A stretch of 64,000 nt of DNA, taken from positions 62,001 through 126,000 of the forward strand of contig NZ_JAUCGQ010000002.1 of assembly GCF_030362835.1 (NCBI RefSeq). The letters run 5' to 3'. Origin of the DNA: Cellulomonas alba (lineage in GTDB: Bacteria > Actinomycetota > Actinomycetes > Actinomycetales > Cellulomonadaceae). Position numbers and translations under genes: made by a program. Position 1 is the stretch's first letter. Every line of letters starts with the position of its first letter. The notes below the pieces were generated by a model that ran no database searches, was not told the origin of the DNA, and saw only the letters and a program-made list of their open reading frames with translations. This document shows positions 35,790-45,153 of the stretch, one piece after another.

Positions 35790-35826
35790 GAGACAACCCG
35801 TCTCACTATCTGAAAAGCCTATAGAT
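35790..35826 (+). promoter_or_regulatory. Sulfate operon promoter with GAGAC/GTCTC operator
   Basis: GAGAC-AACCC-GTCTC (35790-35804) is a perfect 5-bp inverted repeat; 15 nt downstream lies TATAGAT (35820-35826), a good -10. The repeat covers the -35 zone, so a repressor there would block RNA polymerase. The AGAC-N5-GTCT shape recalls sulfur regulator boxes of the McbR type (TAGAC-N6-GTCTA) but the spacer differs. The surrounding 60 bp are markedly AT-richer than the window. Confidence 0.5.
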
Positions 35827-35900
35827 CAGGTGGGAATACTCTGTTTTGGTTCTGCCACCCGCACCGCGGGTCATACCCCCACGCAGACCAGGAGCCTGAG

Positions 35901-36950
35901 ATGACTTCCGCCCCCCGCCGTCCCGCCCGCCACTGGGTCGCCGTCGCCGCCGGTGCGACCGCGCTGACCATGGCGCTCGCGGCCTGTGGCGGCCAGGCGA
36001 AGGCGTCGGGCTCGACCGACGGCGCATCGGCCGCCGGTGGCAAGGTCGGCATCGTCGCGTTCTCGGTGCCGAAGCCGGCGTACGACGCCGCGGAGACCGC
36101 GTTCCAGGCCACGCCCGACGGCAAGGGCGTCGAGTTCTCGGCGTCGTACGGCCCGAGCGGCTCGCAGAGCAAGGCCGTCGCCGCGGGCCAGCCCGCCGAC
36201 TACGTCGGCTTCTCGGTCGGCCCCGACCTCACGCGCCTCGTGCCCGACACGGTCGACGCCGGCTGGGACTCGGGCTCCACGAAGGGCATCGTCTCGAGCT
36301 CCGTCGTCGTCCTCGTGGTCCGCAAGGGCAACCCCAAGCACATCACCGGCTGGGACGACCTCGTCAAGGACGGCGTGCAGATCGTCACGCCGTCGCCCGC
36401 GACGTCCGGCTCGGCGAAGTGGAACATCCTCGCGGCCTACGAGCACGTCATCTCCGACGGCGGCACGCCCGAGCAGGCCGAGGCCTACCTCACGAGCTTC
36501 TACAAGCACATCGTGAGCAAGCCGGAGAGCGGTGCGGCCGCGACGACCACGTTCACCGCGGGCACGGGCGACGTCCTCGTCTCCTACGAGAACGAGGCGA
36601 TCGCGTCCCGCCAGAAGGGCGCCGACGTCGAGTACGTCGTGCCGAACGAGAGCGTGCTGATCGAGAACCCGGGCGCCGTCACGAAGACCGCCTCGCCCGC
36701 CGCCGCGAAGTTCCTGCAGTTCGTCGAGAGCGCGGACGGCCAGAAGATCTTCGCGAGCAAGGGCTTCCGCCCGGTCGGTGGCGTCGTCGAGCCCGGCACC
36801 GTCGAGGGGGCGACCGATCCGGCCAACCCCTTCCCGCCGGTGGCCAAGCTGACGACGATCGCGTCGCTCGGCGGCTGGGACGTGGTCGACAAGAAGTTCT
36901 TCGACAAGACCGACGGGATCGTCACGAAGATCGAGGCGTCCGCCGGATGA
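35901..36950 (+). CDS. Sulfate/thiosulfate ABC transporter substrate-binding lipoprotein
   Basis: 349 residues. The signal peptide ends in a lipobox A-L-A-A-C near residue 28. Mature domain motifs A-S-Y-G-P-S-G-S-Q-S-K-A-V and P-S-P-A-T-S-G-S-A-K-W-N match the Sbp/CysP family, including the Ser/Gly residues that bind the oxyanion. It captures extracellular sulfate and passes it to CysT/CysW. The stop overlaps the cysT start. A ribosome-binding site, AGGAGCC, precedes the ATG. Confidence 0.9.
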   Translation: MTSAPRRPARHWVAVAAGATALTMALAACGGQAKASGSTDGASAAGGKVGIVAFSVPKPAYDAAETAFQATPDGKGVEFSASYGPSGSQSKAVAAGQPADYVGFSVGPDLTRLVPDTVDAGWDSGSTKGIVSSSVVVLVVRKGNPKHITGWDDLVKDGVQIVTPSPATSGSAKWNILAAYEHVISDGGTPEQAEAYLTSFYKHIVSKPESGAAATTTFTAGTGDVLVSYENEAIASRQKGADVEYVVPNESVLIENPGAVTKTASPAAAKFLQFVESADGQKIFASKGFRPVGGVVEPGTVEGATDPANPFPPVAKLTTIASLGGWDVVDKKFFDKTDGIVTKIEASAG

Positions 36951-37858
36951 CGACGACGCTCGACCCGACCGGCGCGGCCACCGAGGTGGCCGCGCCGGTC
37001 GGCGTCTCCGGGAAGGGCGCTCGTCGGGGCCGCGCAGCACGCCGGCGCGAGCGGACGCCCGACGTCGCCGACCAGCAACGACGGCCGCTCGGCGTCGGGT
37101 CCGGCACCGGGCTCGGAGTCCTCGTGCTGTTCCTCAGCCTCGTCGTGCTCCTGCCGCTCGCGGCCGTCGTGCTCGAGGCGGCCGGTGCGGGCTGGGGCAG
37201 CTTCTGGGACGCGATCACCACGCCGCAGGCGGTGCGCTCGCTCGTCTTCACGGTCACCGCGTCGGCGATCGTCACGGTCGTCAACGCCGTGATGGGCACC
37301 GTGATCGCGTGGGTGCTCGTCCGCGACGAGTTCCCGGGCAAGCGGCTCGTCGAGCTCGTCATCGACATCCCGTTCGCGCTGCCGACGATCGTCGCGGGGC
37401 TCGTGGTGCTCGCGGTGTACGGACGCGGCGGCGTGGTCGACCTGTTCGCGACGCGCGGCGGCGTCGTCGTCGCGCTGCTGTTCGTCACGCTGCCGTTCGT
37501 CGTGCGCGCGGTGCAGCCCGTGCTGATCGGGCTCGACCGCTCGCGCGAGCAGGCCGCCGCGACGCTCGGCGCCCGGCCGTCGACCGTCTTCCGCCGCATC
37601 GTGCTGCCGCCGCTGTTCCCGGCCATCGCGTCGGGTGCGGCGCTCGCGTTCGCGCGGGCCATGGGGGAGTACGGGTCGGTGCTGCTCATCTCGGGCGGCC
37701 TGGCGAAGACCCAGGTCTCGTCGATGTACGCCTACGGGCTGTACGAGGCCTACGACTTCCCGGGAGCCGCGGCGACCGCGACGGTGCTGCTCGTGGTGTC
37801 GCTCGCGGTGCTCATCGGGTTCGAGCTGCTGCAGAGGCGGGTGGCGCGCCGTGGCTGA
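36947..37858 (+). CDS. cysT: Sulfate ABC transporter permease CysT
   Basis: 303 residues. A basic N-terminal tail of about 50 residues is followed by six membrane helices. The permease EAA loop (E-Q-A-A-A-T-L-G-A-R-P-S-T-V-F-R-R-I) contacts CysA. F-A-R-A-M-G-E-Y-G-S-V is the family's characteristic segment. It forms the channel with CysW. The start overlaps the binding-protein gene by 4 bp. Confidence 0.9.
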   Translation: MTTTLDPTGAATEVAAPVGVSGKGARRGRAARRRERTPDVADQQRRPLGVGSGTGLGVLVLFLSLVVLLPLAAVVLEAAGAGWGSFWDAITTPQAVRSLVFTVTASAIVTVVNAVMGTVIAWVLVRDEFPGKRLVELVIDIPFALPTIVAGLVVLAVYGRGGVVDLFATRGGVVVALLFVTLPFVVRAVQPVLIGLDRSREQAAATLGARPSTVFRRIVLPPLFPAIASGAALAFARAMGEYGSVLLISGGLAKTQVSSMYAYGLYEAYDFPGAAATATVLLVVSLAVLIGFELLQRRVARRG

Positions 37859-38726
37859 GGTCGTGCTCGACGAGCCGGCGACCGGCGCACCCCCGGCGTC
37901 GCCCCCCGTTCCGCAGGGGGAGCGGGCGACCCGCGGCCGGCGCACGGTCCGCTGGGTCGCGCTCGCGTACGTCGCTGTGCTCGTGCTCGTGCCGCTCGGC
38001 GTCATCACCTGGCGCGCGTTCGAGCCGGGGCTCGCGGCGTTCTGGGACGCGATCAGCTCGGAGCAGGCCGTCACGGCGTTCCGGCTGACGCTCGAGGTGG
38101 CGCTCGTCTCCGTGCTGCTCGGCACGCTCTTCGGCGTCGGGCTCGGGCTGCTGCTCGTGCGGTTCCGGTTCCCCGGCCGCCGGCTGCTCGGCGTGCTCGC
38201 CGACCTGCCGATCGCGGTGTCGCCGATCGTGGCTGGCCTCGCGCTCGTGCTGGTCTACGGCCGCAACGGCTGGTTCGGGCCTGCGCTCGAGAGCGCCGGC
38301 ATCCAGGTCGTCTACGCGGTGCCCGGCATGATCCTCGCGACGACGTTCGTGTCGCTCCCGCTCGTGCTGCGCGAGGTCGTGCCGGTGCTCGAGGAGGCCG
38401 GCACCGACCCCGAGCAGGCGGCGCGGGTGCTCGGCGCGGGGTCGTGGACCACGTTCCGCCGCATCACGCTCCCGACGCTGCGCCCCGCGCTCACCTACGG
38501 CGTCGTGCTCGCGCTCGCGCGCGCGGTCGGCGAGTTCGGCGCCGTCGCGGTCGTGTCGGGCAACGTCAGCGGCAGCGGCCAGACGCAGACGGTCACGCTC
38601 GTCATCGCCGAGCGCATCACCCAGCTCGAGCCGGGCGCGTTCCCGCTCGCGTTCGTGCTGATCCTCGTCACCGTCGCGGCCCTGCTGGTCGCGGCGCGGC
38701 TGCGTCGGAAGGACGTGAGCGCATGA
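37851..38726 (+). CDS. cysW: Sulfate ABC transporter permease CysW
   Basis: 291 residues with six membrane helices, EAA loop [17 protein letters not shown] and the segment [16 protein letters not shown], which is typical of CysW. Partner of CysT. The GTG start lies inside the cysT 3' end (8-bp overlap), and the stop overlaps cysA by 4 bp, so the four genes are translationally coupled. Confidence 0.9.
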   Translation: MAEVVLDEPATGAPPASPPVPQGERATRGRRTVRWVALAYVAVLVLVPLGVITWRAFEPGLAAFWDAISSEQAVTAFRLTLEVALVSVLLGTLFGVGLGLLLVRFRFPGRRLLGVLADLPIAVSPIVAGLALVLVYGRNGWFGPALESAGIQVVYAVPGMILATTFVSLPLVLREVVPVLEEAGTDPEQAARVLGAGSWTTFRRITLPTLRPALTYGVVLALARAVGEFGAVAVVSGNVSGSGQTQTVTLVIAERITQLEPGAFPLAFVLILVTVAALLVAARLRRKDVSA

Positions 38727-39661
38727 GCATCCAGGCCCAGGGCGTCACCAAGCGGTTCGGGCCGTTCGTCGCGCTCGACGACGTGAGCCTCGACGTCCGT
38801 CCCGGCGGTCTCACGGCGCTGCTCGGTCCGAGCGGCGGCGGGAAGTCCACGCTGCTGCGGGTCATCGGCGGGCTCGAGACGCCCGACTCCGGCGAGGTCC
38901 GCATCGACGGACGCGACATGACGCGCGTGCCCGCGCACGAGCGCGGCGTCGGCTTCGTGTTCCAGCACTACGCCGCGTTCGAGCACCTGAGCGTGTTCCG
39001 CAACGTCGCGTTCGGGCTCGAGATCCGCAAGCGGCCGAAGGACGAGATCCGCCGCAAGGTCGGCGAGCTGCTCGAGCTGGTGCACCTCGAGGCGTTCGCC
39101 GACCGGCGGCCCGCGCAGCTCTCGGGCGGTCAGCGGCAGCGCATGGCGCTCGCTCGGGCGCTCGCGGCGGAGCCGTCGGTGCTGCTGCTCGACGAGCCGT
39201 TCGGTGCCCTCGACACCAAGGTGCGGCGCGAGCTGCGGGCGTGGCTGCGCCGGCTGCACGACGAGGTCCAGGTGACGACGGTCGTCGTCACCCACGACCA
39301 GGAGGAGGCCCTCGAGGTCGCCGACGAGGTGGTCGTCGTCAACCACGGGCGCGTCGAGCAGGTCGGGCCGCCCGACGAGCTGTACGACAAGCCCGCGAAC
39401 GACTTCGTGATGGAGTTCCTCGGCCCGGTGACGACGCTCGGCGGCCGGCTGGTCCGCCCGCACGACGTGGAGATCCTGACCGAGCGCTCGGCGTCCGCCC
39501 TGCCCGCGCGGGTCGCGCGGCTGCAGAGGGTCGGGTTCGACGTACGCGCCGACGTCACGACGTCCGAGGGCGAGGCGGCGTGGGTGCAGCTCACGCGCGC
39601 GCACGCCGACGCACTGGCGCTCGCCGAGGGCGCCGACGTCTGGCTGCGCACGCGGGGCTGA
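38723..39661 (+). CDS. cysA: Sulfate ABC transporter ATPase CysA
   Basis: 312 residues. Walker [10 protein letters not shown], signature L-S-G-G-Q-R-Q-R, Walker B V-L-L-L-D-E-P and the switch His in V-T-H-D-Q-E-E-A are intact. A TOBE-like regulatory domain starts after residue 235 ([10 protein letters not shown]). It powers sulfate uptake. Last gene of the operon, convergent with the chagasin-like gene 22 bp away. Confidence 0.92.
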   Translation: MSIQAQGVTKRFGPFVALDDVSLDVRPGGLTALLGPSGGGKSTLLRVIGGLETPDSGEVRIDGRDMTRVPAHERGVGFVFQHYAAFEHLSVFRNVAFGLEIRKRPKDEIRRKVGELLELVHLEAFADRRPAQLSGGQRQRMALARALAAEPSVLLLDEPFGALDTKVRRELRAWLRRLHDEVQVTTVVVTHDQEEALEVADEVVVVNHGRVEQVGPPDELYDKPANDFVMEFLGPVTTLGGRLVRPHDVEILTERSASALPARVARLQRVGFDVRADVTTSEGEAAWVQLTRAHADALALAEGADVWLRTRG

Positions 39662-39683
39662 CGGGTCGGGCCGACGGCTGCTC

Positions 39684-40031
39684 TCAGCCGACCTCGACCG
39701 TCAGGTCGTGCGTGGCGAGCGGCTCCGTCTCCCACGAGCGCCCGAGCCGCAGCCGCACGACCGCGCGCCCGGCCGCGACGCCCGTCACGAGGAGCGTCTC
39801 GGACGCGGCGGACGAGGACGGCGGCGCGTCCGGGGCCGGCGGGGCCGGCGGTGCGGCCGGTGCGGGCGGTCCCGGGGGAGCGACCAGCACCTCCACCGCG
39901 ACGGCCTCGCCGTCCGACCCGGCGCTCCACCGGTTCCCGGCACCGCTCGCGCCCGCGTCGAGCGGAAGTGCGACGACCTGCCCGACGCCCACGTGCACGG
40001 CGTCGGGCAGGTCGGCGGTCCAGCGGCTCAC
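39684..40031 (-). CDS. Chagasin-like (I42) cysteine peptidase inhibitor candidate
   Basis: 115 residues with beta-strand character. V-G-Q-V-V-A-L-P-L-D-A-G-A-S-G-A-G-N-R-W corresponds to the first strands and the N-P-T-T-G-Y-x-W loop of chagasins. G-R-A-V-V-R-L-R-L-G-R-S-W-E corresponds to the R-P-W loop. The middle is a Pro/Ala linker (P-P-G-P-P-A-P repeats) replacing the G-x-G-G loop region, so inhibition may be weak or altered. No signal peptide. It starts 7 bp after the papain-type peptidase gene stop, and this pairing is the main support for the call. Confidence 0.55.
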   Translation of the reverse strand: MSRWTADLPDAVHVGVGQVVALPLDAGASGAGNRWSAGSDGEAVAVEVLVAPPGPPAPAAPPAPPAPDAPPSSSAASETLLVTGVAAGRAVVRLRLGRSWETEPLATHDLTVEVG

Positions 40032-40038
40032 GTCGCGC

Positions 40039-41985
40039 TCACCTCGGCAGCACGATGTGCTCGCCGAGCCGGTGCTCGAGGTCGGACCGGTCGCGCACCA
40101 CGCGCCGCACCCGGTCGGCCGGCCCGAACACCACGCCCTCGTGCCAGCCGGCGCCGTCGCGCCAGTAGTGCTGGAGCTTCCCGTTCGTGCGGCGCACGAG
40201 CACCTCGAGGTTCATGCCGAAGCTCCCCTCGACGAGCCCCACGACCTGCGCCACGTCGTGGCCGAAGGTCGCGCTGTTGCGCCACACCATGGACCCGCTC
40301 GCGTTGTCGCGCCACCAGTGCTGCACCGCGCCGCCGACGGCGACGCAGAGCTCGAAGTTGCCGTGCGGGCCGGCCTCGTCGTGCATGCCGAACTGGCCCT
40401 GGATCATGACGGGCGGGCTCGCGACCCCGGCGCCGAACGTGACGCCGTCGTGCCACACGCCGTCGTGCTCCGTGCGCCAGAAGTGCCGCAGCTCGCCGGC
40501 CGTCGTCACCGCGACGAGCTCGAGGTTGCCGTGCCCGTCGTCGAGGTAGTCGCCCTGCACGAGCGACGGCCCCGAGTACGCGATGTCGGCACCGAACCGC
40601 GTGCTCTCCTGCCAGGTCCAGGGTGCGCCGTTGATGCGCCACCAGTGCGCCAGGCGGTTGTCGGCCGTGCGCACCACGACCTCGAAGTTGCCGGGCGCGC
40701 CGTAGTCGCCCTGGACGAAGCCGGGCACGCCCGCGGTGTCGGTCGGGCCGAAGACGCCGCCGTCGTTCCAGTCGCCGCCGCCCCCGGCGCGCCACCAGTG
40801 GTGGAGGCGGTGGTCGGACGTGCGGTAGACGAGCTCGAGGTTGCGGCCGTAGGTCGTGCCGGCGAGCGTCGGGGCGTGCGTGGCATCGCTGCCGAACGTC
40901 CGGTCGGACGACCACGGGAAGGGTGACGTTCCCTCCCGCCAGTAGCTCGTGACCTCACCGGCGTGCGCCGACACGGCCTCGAAGTTGCGGTGCGCGGCGC
41001 CGTTGCCGGACTCGTAGAGGTTGCCGTTGTGCAGGCGGCGCTTGGTCCACGGGTCCGGGTTGAGGCCCGTCAGACCGGCCTTCGAGTACTGGTCGATCCC
41101 GGCCTCGCCGTAGCCGACGAGCACGTAGCCGTGGTCGCCCCAGCTGCCCCACGAGTTCTTGCAGATCCACGCCTGCTGGCCGTCGTCGTAGCCGACGACG
41201 AGCATGAAGTGGCCGCCCCGCTCGTGGTTGTCGGCAGCCGTCGATCGGCGGTAGACGTAGCCGCCGCTGTAGCCGTCGAAGTCCTGGTAGACGTCGAACC
41301 AGCTGGCGATCGGGCCGGTCGTGTCGATCCACTGCTTCTGCTGCTCGATGTCGCCGATCCACGTGAACGCCGGGACGCGCACCGAGCGGCCGGCGCGGTC
41401 GGACGACGGCGCGTAGGCCGCGTCGTCGGTGTGGTACGGCCAGCAGCCGAGGTCGGCGAGGCCGTGGCTCGAGAGGAACGCGTCCACGTTGCCGAGGTTG
41501 TTGCCGTCGGCGCACCGCGATCCCACGCCGTCGTGGAGGTCGCCCTCGGACAGCCGAGCCCAGTAGGCGTGCTCGATCTTGAGCATCGCCTCCACGAGTG
41601 CCGTGCCGGTGAACGCCCAACAGGACGCGCACGGGTTCTGGTCGCGGATCGACGTGATCCAGTGGCCGCCGAAGCGGTTGCGCCAGTCGACGGCCGACGC
41701 GCGGGCGTCGCCGCCGGCCGGCGGCGGTGCGGCGCCCTCGGGGTGGTCGGCCCGGACGTGCAGGCCGAGGGCGCGCCGCCGGGCGACGAGCTGCGGGTTG
41801 GCGGTCGGCCTCAGCACCCTCGCGAGGTCGATGCGGCCGATGGTGGACGCGAGCGGAGGGCGCGTCTGGTCGGCACCCAGCGGGTGCTGGCGGATGACCT
41901 GGTCGTCGCGCAGGTCCGCGCGCAGGGTGACGCCCTGCGCGGCGAGGACCTGTCGCAGCCAGCCGATGTCGTGTGGCTCGGGCAT
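40039..41985 (-). CDS. Papain-family (C1A) peptidase with C-terminal beta-propeller-like repeats
   Basis: 648 residues. Residues 1-95 resemble a short propeptide. The catalytic domain (about 96-330) has Q116, D-Q-N-P-C-A-S-C122-W-A-F (nucleophile C122), H259 in G-G-H-F-M-L-V-V-G-Y and N277 in K-N-S-W-G-S-W-G. The C-terminal 300 residues hold about seven repeats of some 45 residues around G-N-F-E-V-V-V-R-T and W-W-R, with conserved Trp, typical of lectin-like propellers. There is no signal peptide, odd for a papain. ATG 41985 has GAGAGGCG upstream. Probably cotranscribed with the inhibitor-like gene. Confidence 0.82.
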   Translation of the reverse strand: MPEPHDIGWLRQVLAAQGVTLRADLRDDQVIRQHPLGADQTRPPLASTIGRIDLARVLRPTANPQLVARRRALGLHVRADHPEGAAPPPAGGDARASAVDWRNRFGGHWITSIRDQNPCASCWAFTGTALVEAMLKIEHAYWARLSEGDLHDGVGSRCADGNNLGNVDAFLSSHGLADLGCWPYHTDDAAYAPSSDRAGRSVRVPAFTWIGDIEQQKQWIDTTGPIASWFDVYQDFDGYSGGYVYRRSTAADNHERGGHFMLVVGYDDGQQAWICKNSWGSWGDHGYVLVGYGEAGIDQYSKAGLTGLNPDPWTKRRLHNGNLYESGNGAAHRNFEAVSAHAGEVTSYWREGTSPFPWSSDRTFGSDATHAPTLAGTTYGRNLELVYRTSDHRLHHWWRAGGGGDWNDGGVFGPTDTAGVPGFVQGDYGAPGNFEVVVRTADNRLAHWWRINGAPWTWQESTRFGADIAYSGPSLVQGDYLDDGHGNLELVAVTTAGELRHFWRTEHDGVWHDGVTFGAGVASPPVMIQGQFGMHDEAGPHGNFELCVAVGGAVQHWWRDNASGSMVWRNSATFGHDVAQVVGLVEGSFGMNLEVLVRRTNGKLQHYWRDGAGWHEGVVFGPADRVRRVVRDRSDLEHRLGEHIVLPR

Positions 41986-42314
41986 GTCGGAACGCCTCTC
42001 ATGAGCTGCGCGGCCGGCCGGACGGCCGACCATCAGAGCAGGAGTCGTTCACCCGGACGGGCGATACGGCGGGCCGGGGTGGTTCAGCCCAGCGGGCGCG
42101 GCCGGGGCGTCCGGGCGCGGCGTGGCACTGCCGGACGTGGCGGTGCCACGCACGGGAGGTCGGACGTCGGGACGTGGCTCGCCCGCTCGGGAGGCGGGAC
42201 GGCGCGGCGTGGCCTAGACAGGGTGGAGGGCGCCGCGGCCCGTCGCGTGGACCGGTCGGCGGTGGCGCGCGGCTCGACGCACGCGCGCCCGCCCGTCACT
42301 CGCGAGGGAGAACC
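41986..42314. other. 329-bp gene-free region between divergent genes
   Basis: It contains a perfect 8-bp inverted repeat CGTGGCAC (42121-42128) / GTGCCACG (42143-42150) with a 14-nt loop, and a TAGACA -10-like element near 42214-42219 upstream of the dehydrogenase. It is otherwise GC-rich with no coding signal that I can support. Confidence 0.35.
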
Positions 42315-43211
42315 ATGACGACGAACGTGGCCGTGCTCGGCACGGGGACGATGGGCCGCGGGATGGCGCGGTCGCTGGTCCGCGCGGGGTTCGCCGTCAC
42401 GGTCTGGAACCGCACGTCGGCGCGCGCGGACGAGCTGCGGTCGGACGGCGTCCGCGTCGCCGCGGAGCCCGCCGCCGCGGTCGCCGACGCGGACGTCGTC
42501 GTCACGATGCTGTTCGACGAGGACGCGGTGCGCGCGGTCGCCCAGGAGGCGCTCCCCGCGATGCGGCCCGGCGCGGTGTGGGTCCAGTCGGCGACGGTCG
42601 GGCCGACGGGCGCCCGGCGGCTCGCGGAGCTCGCGGCGGCGCACGGCGTCGCGACGATCGACGCGCCCGTTCTCGGCACGCGCAAGCCGGCGGAAGACGG
42701 CACGCTCGTGGTGCTGGCGTCCGGTCCGGTCGACGCGGGGTCCGTCGCCCAGCCGGTGCTCGACGCGATCGGCAGCCGCACCGTGTGGGCGGGCTCGGCG
42801 CCGGGGGAGGCATCGGCGCTCAAGCTCGCGGCCAACGCGTGGGTCGCGACGCTCACCGCGGGCACCGCGCAGTCGCTCGCGCTCGCCGACGCGCTCGGCG
42901 TGGACCCGCGGCTGTTCCTCTCGGCGATCCGCGGGACCGCGACCGACAGCCAGTACGCGCACGTCAAGGGTGAGGCGATGCTGACGGGCGCGCTCGAGCC
43001 GCAGTTCGCGCTCGACGGGCTGCGCAAGGACCTCGGGTTGATCCGCGACGAGGCGCGCGCGGTGGGTGCGCCGCTGCCGGTCGTGCCGGCGGTGCTCGCG
43101 GCCTACGACGCCGCCGCCGACGTGGTGGGCGGGGACAAGGACATCGCCGGCGTCGTCGCGGCCTTCCGGCCGAGGCTGGCCGGCCTGGGCAAGGAAGGGA
43201 GCCGCGCGTGA
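42315..43211 (+). CDS. NAD(P)-dependent beta-hydroxyacid dehydrogenase
   Basis: 298 residues. Rossmann motif V-L-G-T-G-T-M-G-R-G-M-A; N-R-T for NADP preference; substrate loop D-A-P-V-L-G-T in place of the usual D-A-P-V-S-G-G; and catalytic Lys in L-K-L-A-A-N-A-W. This is the 3-hydroxyisobutyrate dehydrogenase/glyoxylate reductase-like or imine-reductase-related group. Substrate not assignable. Ribosome-binding site GAGGGAG. Its stop overlaps the DUF664 gene by 4 bp. Confidence 0.85.
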   Translation: MTTNVAVLGTGTMGRGMARSLVRAGFAVTVWNRTSARADELRSDGVRVAAEPAAAVADADVVVTMLFDEDAVRAVAQEALPAMRPGAVWVQSATVGPTGARRLAELAAAHGVATIDAPVLGTRKPAEDGTLVVLASGPVDAGSVAQPVLDAIGSRTVWAGSAPGEASALKLAANAWVATLTAGTAQSLALADALGVDPRLFLSAIRGTATDSQYAHVKGEAMLTGALEPQFALDGLRKDLGLIRDEARAVGAPLPVVPAVLAAYDAAADVVGGDKDIAGVVAAFRPRLAGLGKEGSRA

Positions 43212-43720
43212 ACGTCGCCGACCTGCTGATCGAGGGCTTCGGCCGCGTCGGACCGGTCCTGCACCGCGCCGTCGACGGGCTGGACGCCGCGGGGCGCACC
43301 GCTCGACCCGACGGGAACGCCAACTCGATCGCGTGGCTCGCGTGGCACATCGGCCGCGTGCAGGACGCGCAGGTCGCGCCGCTCGCCGGGGTCGAGCAGG
43401 TCTGGACCGCGCAGGGCTGGGCGGAGCGCTTCGGGCTCCCGTTCGACGCGCGCGCCACCGGGTACGGCCAGAGCGCCGACGACGTGGCGGGCGTCGACGC
43501 CGAGCCGGAGCTGCTGCTCGGCTACTACGACGCGGTCGAGGCTCAGACGCTCGCCTACCTCGCGCGCCTGACGGACCACGACCTCGACGTCGTCATCGAC
43601 GAGCACTGGGACCCGCCGGTGACGCTCGGGGTGCGGCTCGTCAGCATCCTCGGCGACGACCTGCAGCACGTCGGGCAGGCGTCGTACGTCCGCGGGCTCG
43701 TGGAGCGCGGCGCGCGGTGA
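43208..43720 (+). CDS. DUF664/DinB-like mycothiol-type protein
   Basis: 170 residues of the four-helix DinB/YfiT fold (DUF664). N-S-I-A-W-L-A-W-H-I-G-R-V-Q-D carries the first metal His, later residues D-E-H-W and L-Q-H-V-G-Q-A-S-Y the others; three His bind a metal. In actinobacteria this group includes mycothiol-dependent transferases. GTG start coupled to the dehydrogenase gene. Unrelated to polymerase DinB. Confidence 0.82.
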   Translation: MNVADLLIEGFGRVGPVLHRAVDGLDAAGRTARPDGNANSIAWLAWHIGRVQDAQVAPLAGVEQVWTAQGWAERFGLPFDARATGYGQSADDVAGVDAEPELLLGYYDAVEAQTLAYLARLTDHDLDVVIDEHWDPPVTLGVRLVSILGDDLQHVGQASYVRGLVERGAR

Positions 43721-43767
43721 GCCCGCGCGTCGCGCTCCGCCCGGGCCGCCCGAGGCGCGCTCCGGTG

Positions 43768-43935
43768 TCAGTGCCCGGTCGGGTCGTCCGGGTAGATGCG
43801 GTGGACGCCCGTGTCCTGCCCGCCGTGCGGCGGGTTGCCGTCGGGGTCGTCGTCGTGCGGCATGGCGTCCGGCAGAGGCCGTACGTCCACGCCGCGCGGG
43901 TCGGGCAGGTTGTCGGGGCCGCTCAGGGTGCTCAT
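43768..43935 (-). CDS. Small acidic hypothetical protein
   Basis: A 55-residue frame starting M-S-T-L-S-G-P-D-N-L-P-D-P-R-G. It is rich in Asp, Pro, Gly and His (P-D-A-M-P-H-D-D-D-P-D-G-N), probably unstructured. No clear ribosome-binding site or family. Kept because the frame's composition differs from the random high-GC antisense frames and it fills an otherwise empty gap. Confidence 0.35.
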   Translation of the reverse strand: MSTLSGPDNLPDPRGVDVRPLPDAMPHDDDPDGNPPHGGQDTGVHRIYPDDPTGH

Positions 43936-44120
43936 GGGTCCACGATCGGGGCTCGGCGCCCGCGGCGCCAGAGGTGCGGCACCGCCGCCCGCGCCGCCGG
44001 TTGTGCCGCGGGGTCGCACCGCCGCCGCCGGTCGAGCAGAGCGGACCCAGCCGCGCGCACTGCGCGTCGCCACCCGTCCTGACTCCGGCACCTGAAGGAG
44101 ACGCACCAGCCCGAACCGGC

Positions 44121-44158
44121 CCGCACGAACCAGAACCAGCCGCACGAACGAGAACCAC
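44121..44158 (+). repeat. Two tandem 19-bp repeats in the leader of the LLM gene
   Basis: CCGCACGAACCAGAACCAG followed by CCGCACGAACGAGAACCAC (17 of 19 identical), with a third partial copy CCGTACGAAGGAG that supplies the ribosome-binding site of the next gene. They lie in the 23-60 nt before its ATG and may form a leader element. Confidence 0.5.
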
Positions 44159-44180
44159 CCCCGTACGAAGGAGTCCCGCC

Positions 44181-45053
44181 ATGCGCCTCGGCATCCACCT
44201 GATGCGGTTCGACTCGATGGAGCCGGCCGCCATGCGCGACGAGCTCGCGCGGACCGCAGAGACCGCCGACGCGGCCGGCGTCGCCTGGATCTCGGTGATG
44301 GACCACTACTTCCAGATGGTGCGCGCGGGCTTCCCTGCCGAGGACCCGATGCTCGAGGCGTACACGACGCTCGGCTACCTCGCCGGCCACACGGAGCGCG
44401 CGCAGCTCGGGGTGCTCGTCACGGGTGTGACGTACCGGTACCCGGGCCTGCTCGCGAAGATCGTCGCGACCCTCGACGTGCTGACGGGCGGGCGCGCGAC
44501 GCTCGGCATCGGTGCCGCGTGGTACGAGGAGGAGCACGCCGCGCTCGGCGTGCCGTTCCCTCCGCTGTCGGAGCGGTTCGAGCGGCTCGAGGAGACCGTG
44601 CAGATCGCCCGCCAGATGTGGGACCCGGCGAACGACGGGCCGTACGAGGGCAAGCACTACCAGCTCGCTCAGACGCTCTGCTCGCCGCAGCCGCTGTCGC
44701 GGCCGGAGATCATGATCGGCGGCTCGGGCGAGCGGAAGACGTTGCGCCTCGTGGCCCAGTACGCCGACGCGTGCAACCTGTTCGCGCAGACACCGGACGA
44801 GCTCGAGCACAAGCTGGACGTGCTGCACCGGCACTGCGCCGACGTCGGACGCGACCCGTCGGAGATCCGCGTGACGACGCTGCACGGCGGCGACGACCTG
44901 CTGCGCGGCGACGTCGCCGCGTTCGTCGAGACGATGCGGCCGTTCGCGGAGCTCGGGGTCGAGACCGTGATCCTCCGTCCGCCGGCGACGTCGCTCTCCG
45001 CCTGGGTGCGCGACGCCGTGGCGCCGGCGGTCGGGCCGGTCGGCGAGCTGTAG
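44181..45053 (+). CDS. LLM-class F420-dependent-type oxidoreductase
   Basis: 290 residues starting M-R-L-G-I-H-L-M-R-F. Luciferase-like TIM barrel with V-M-D-H-Y-F-Q-M, G-R-A-T-L-G-I-G-A-A-W-Y-E-E-E-H and I-M-I-G-G-S-G-E-R-K-T-L-R. This is the form common in F420-dependent LLM proteins of actinobacteria. Substrate unknown. A strong ribosome-binding site, AAGGAG, precedes the ATG. Stands alone; a tandem-repeat stretch follows. Confidence 0.83.
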   Translation: MRLGIHLMRFDSMEPAAMRDELARTAETADAAGVAWISVMDHYFQMVRAGFPAEDPMLEAYTTLGYLAGHTERAQLGVLVTGVTYRYPGLLAKIVATLDVLTGGRATLGIGAAWYEEEHAALGVPFPPLSERFERLEETVQIARQMWDPANDGPYEGKHYQLAQTLCSPQPLSRPEIMIGGSGERKTLRLVAQYADACNLFAQTPDELEHKLDVLHRHCADVGRDPSEIRVTTLHGGDDLLRGDVAAFVETMRPFAELGVETVILRPPATSLSAWVRDAVAPAVGPVGEL

Positions 45054-45153
45054 CAGGCGTGGCCGGGGGGCGCGCCGCGCGGGGGCCACGGCACCGTGGC
45101 TGTCGTCGTCCGCGGCGCGCCGCCGTCGCGCGCAGCTCGGGCCGGCTGCCATC

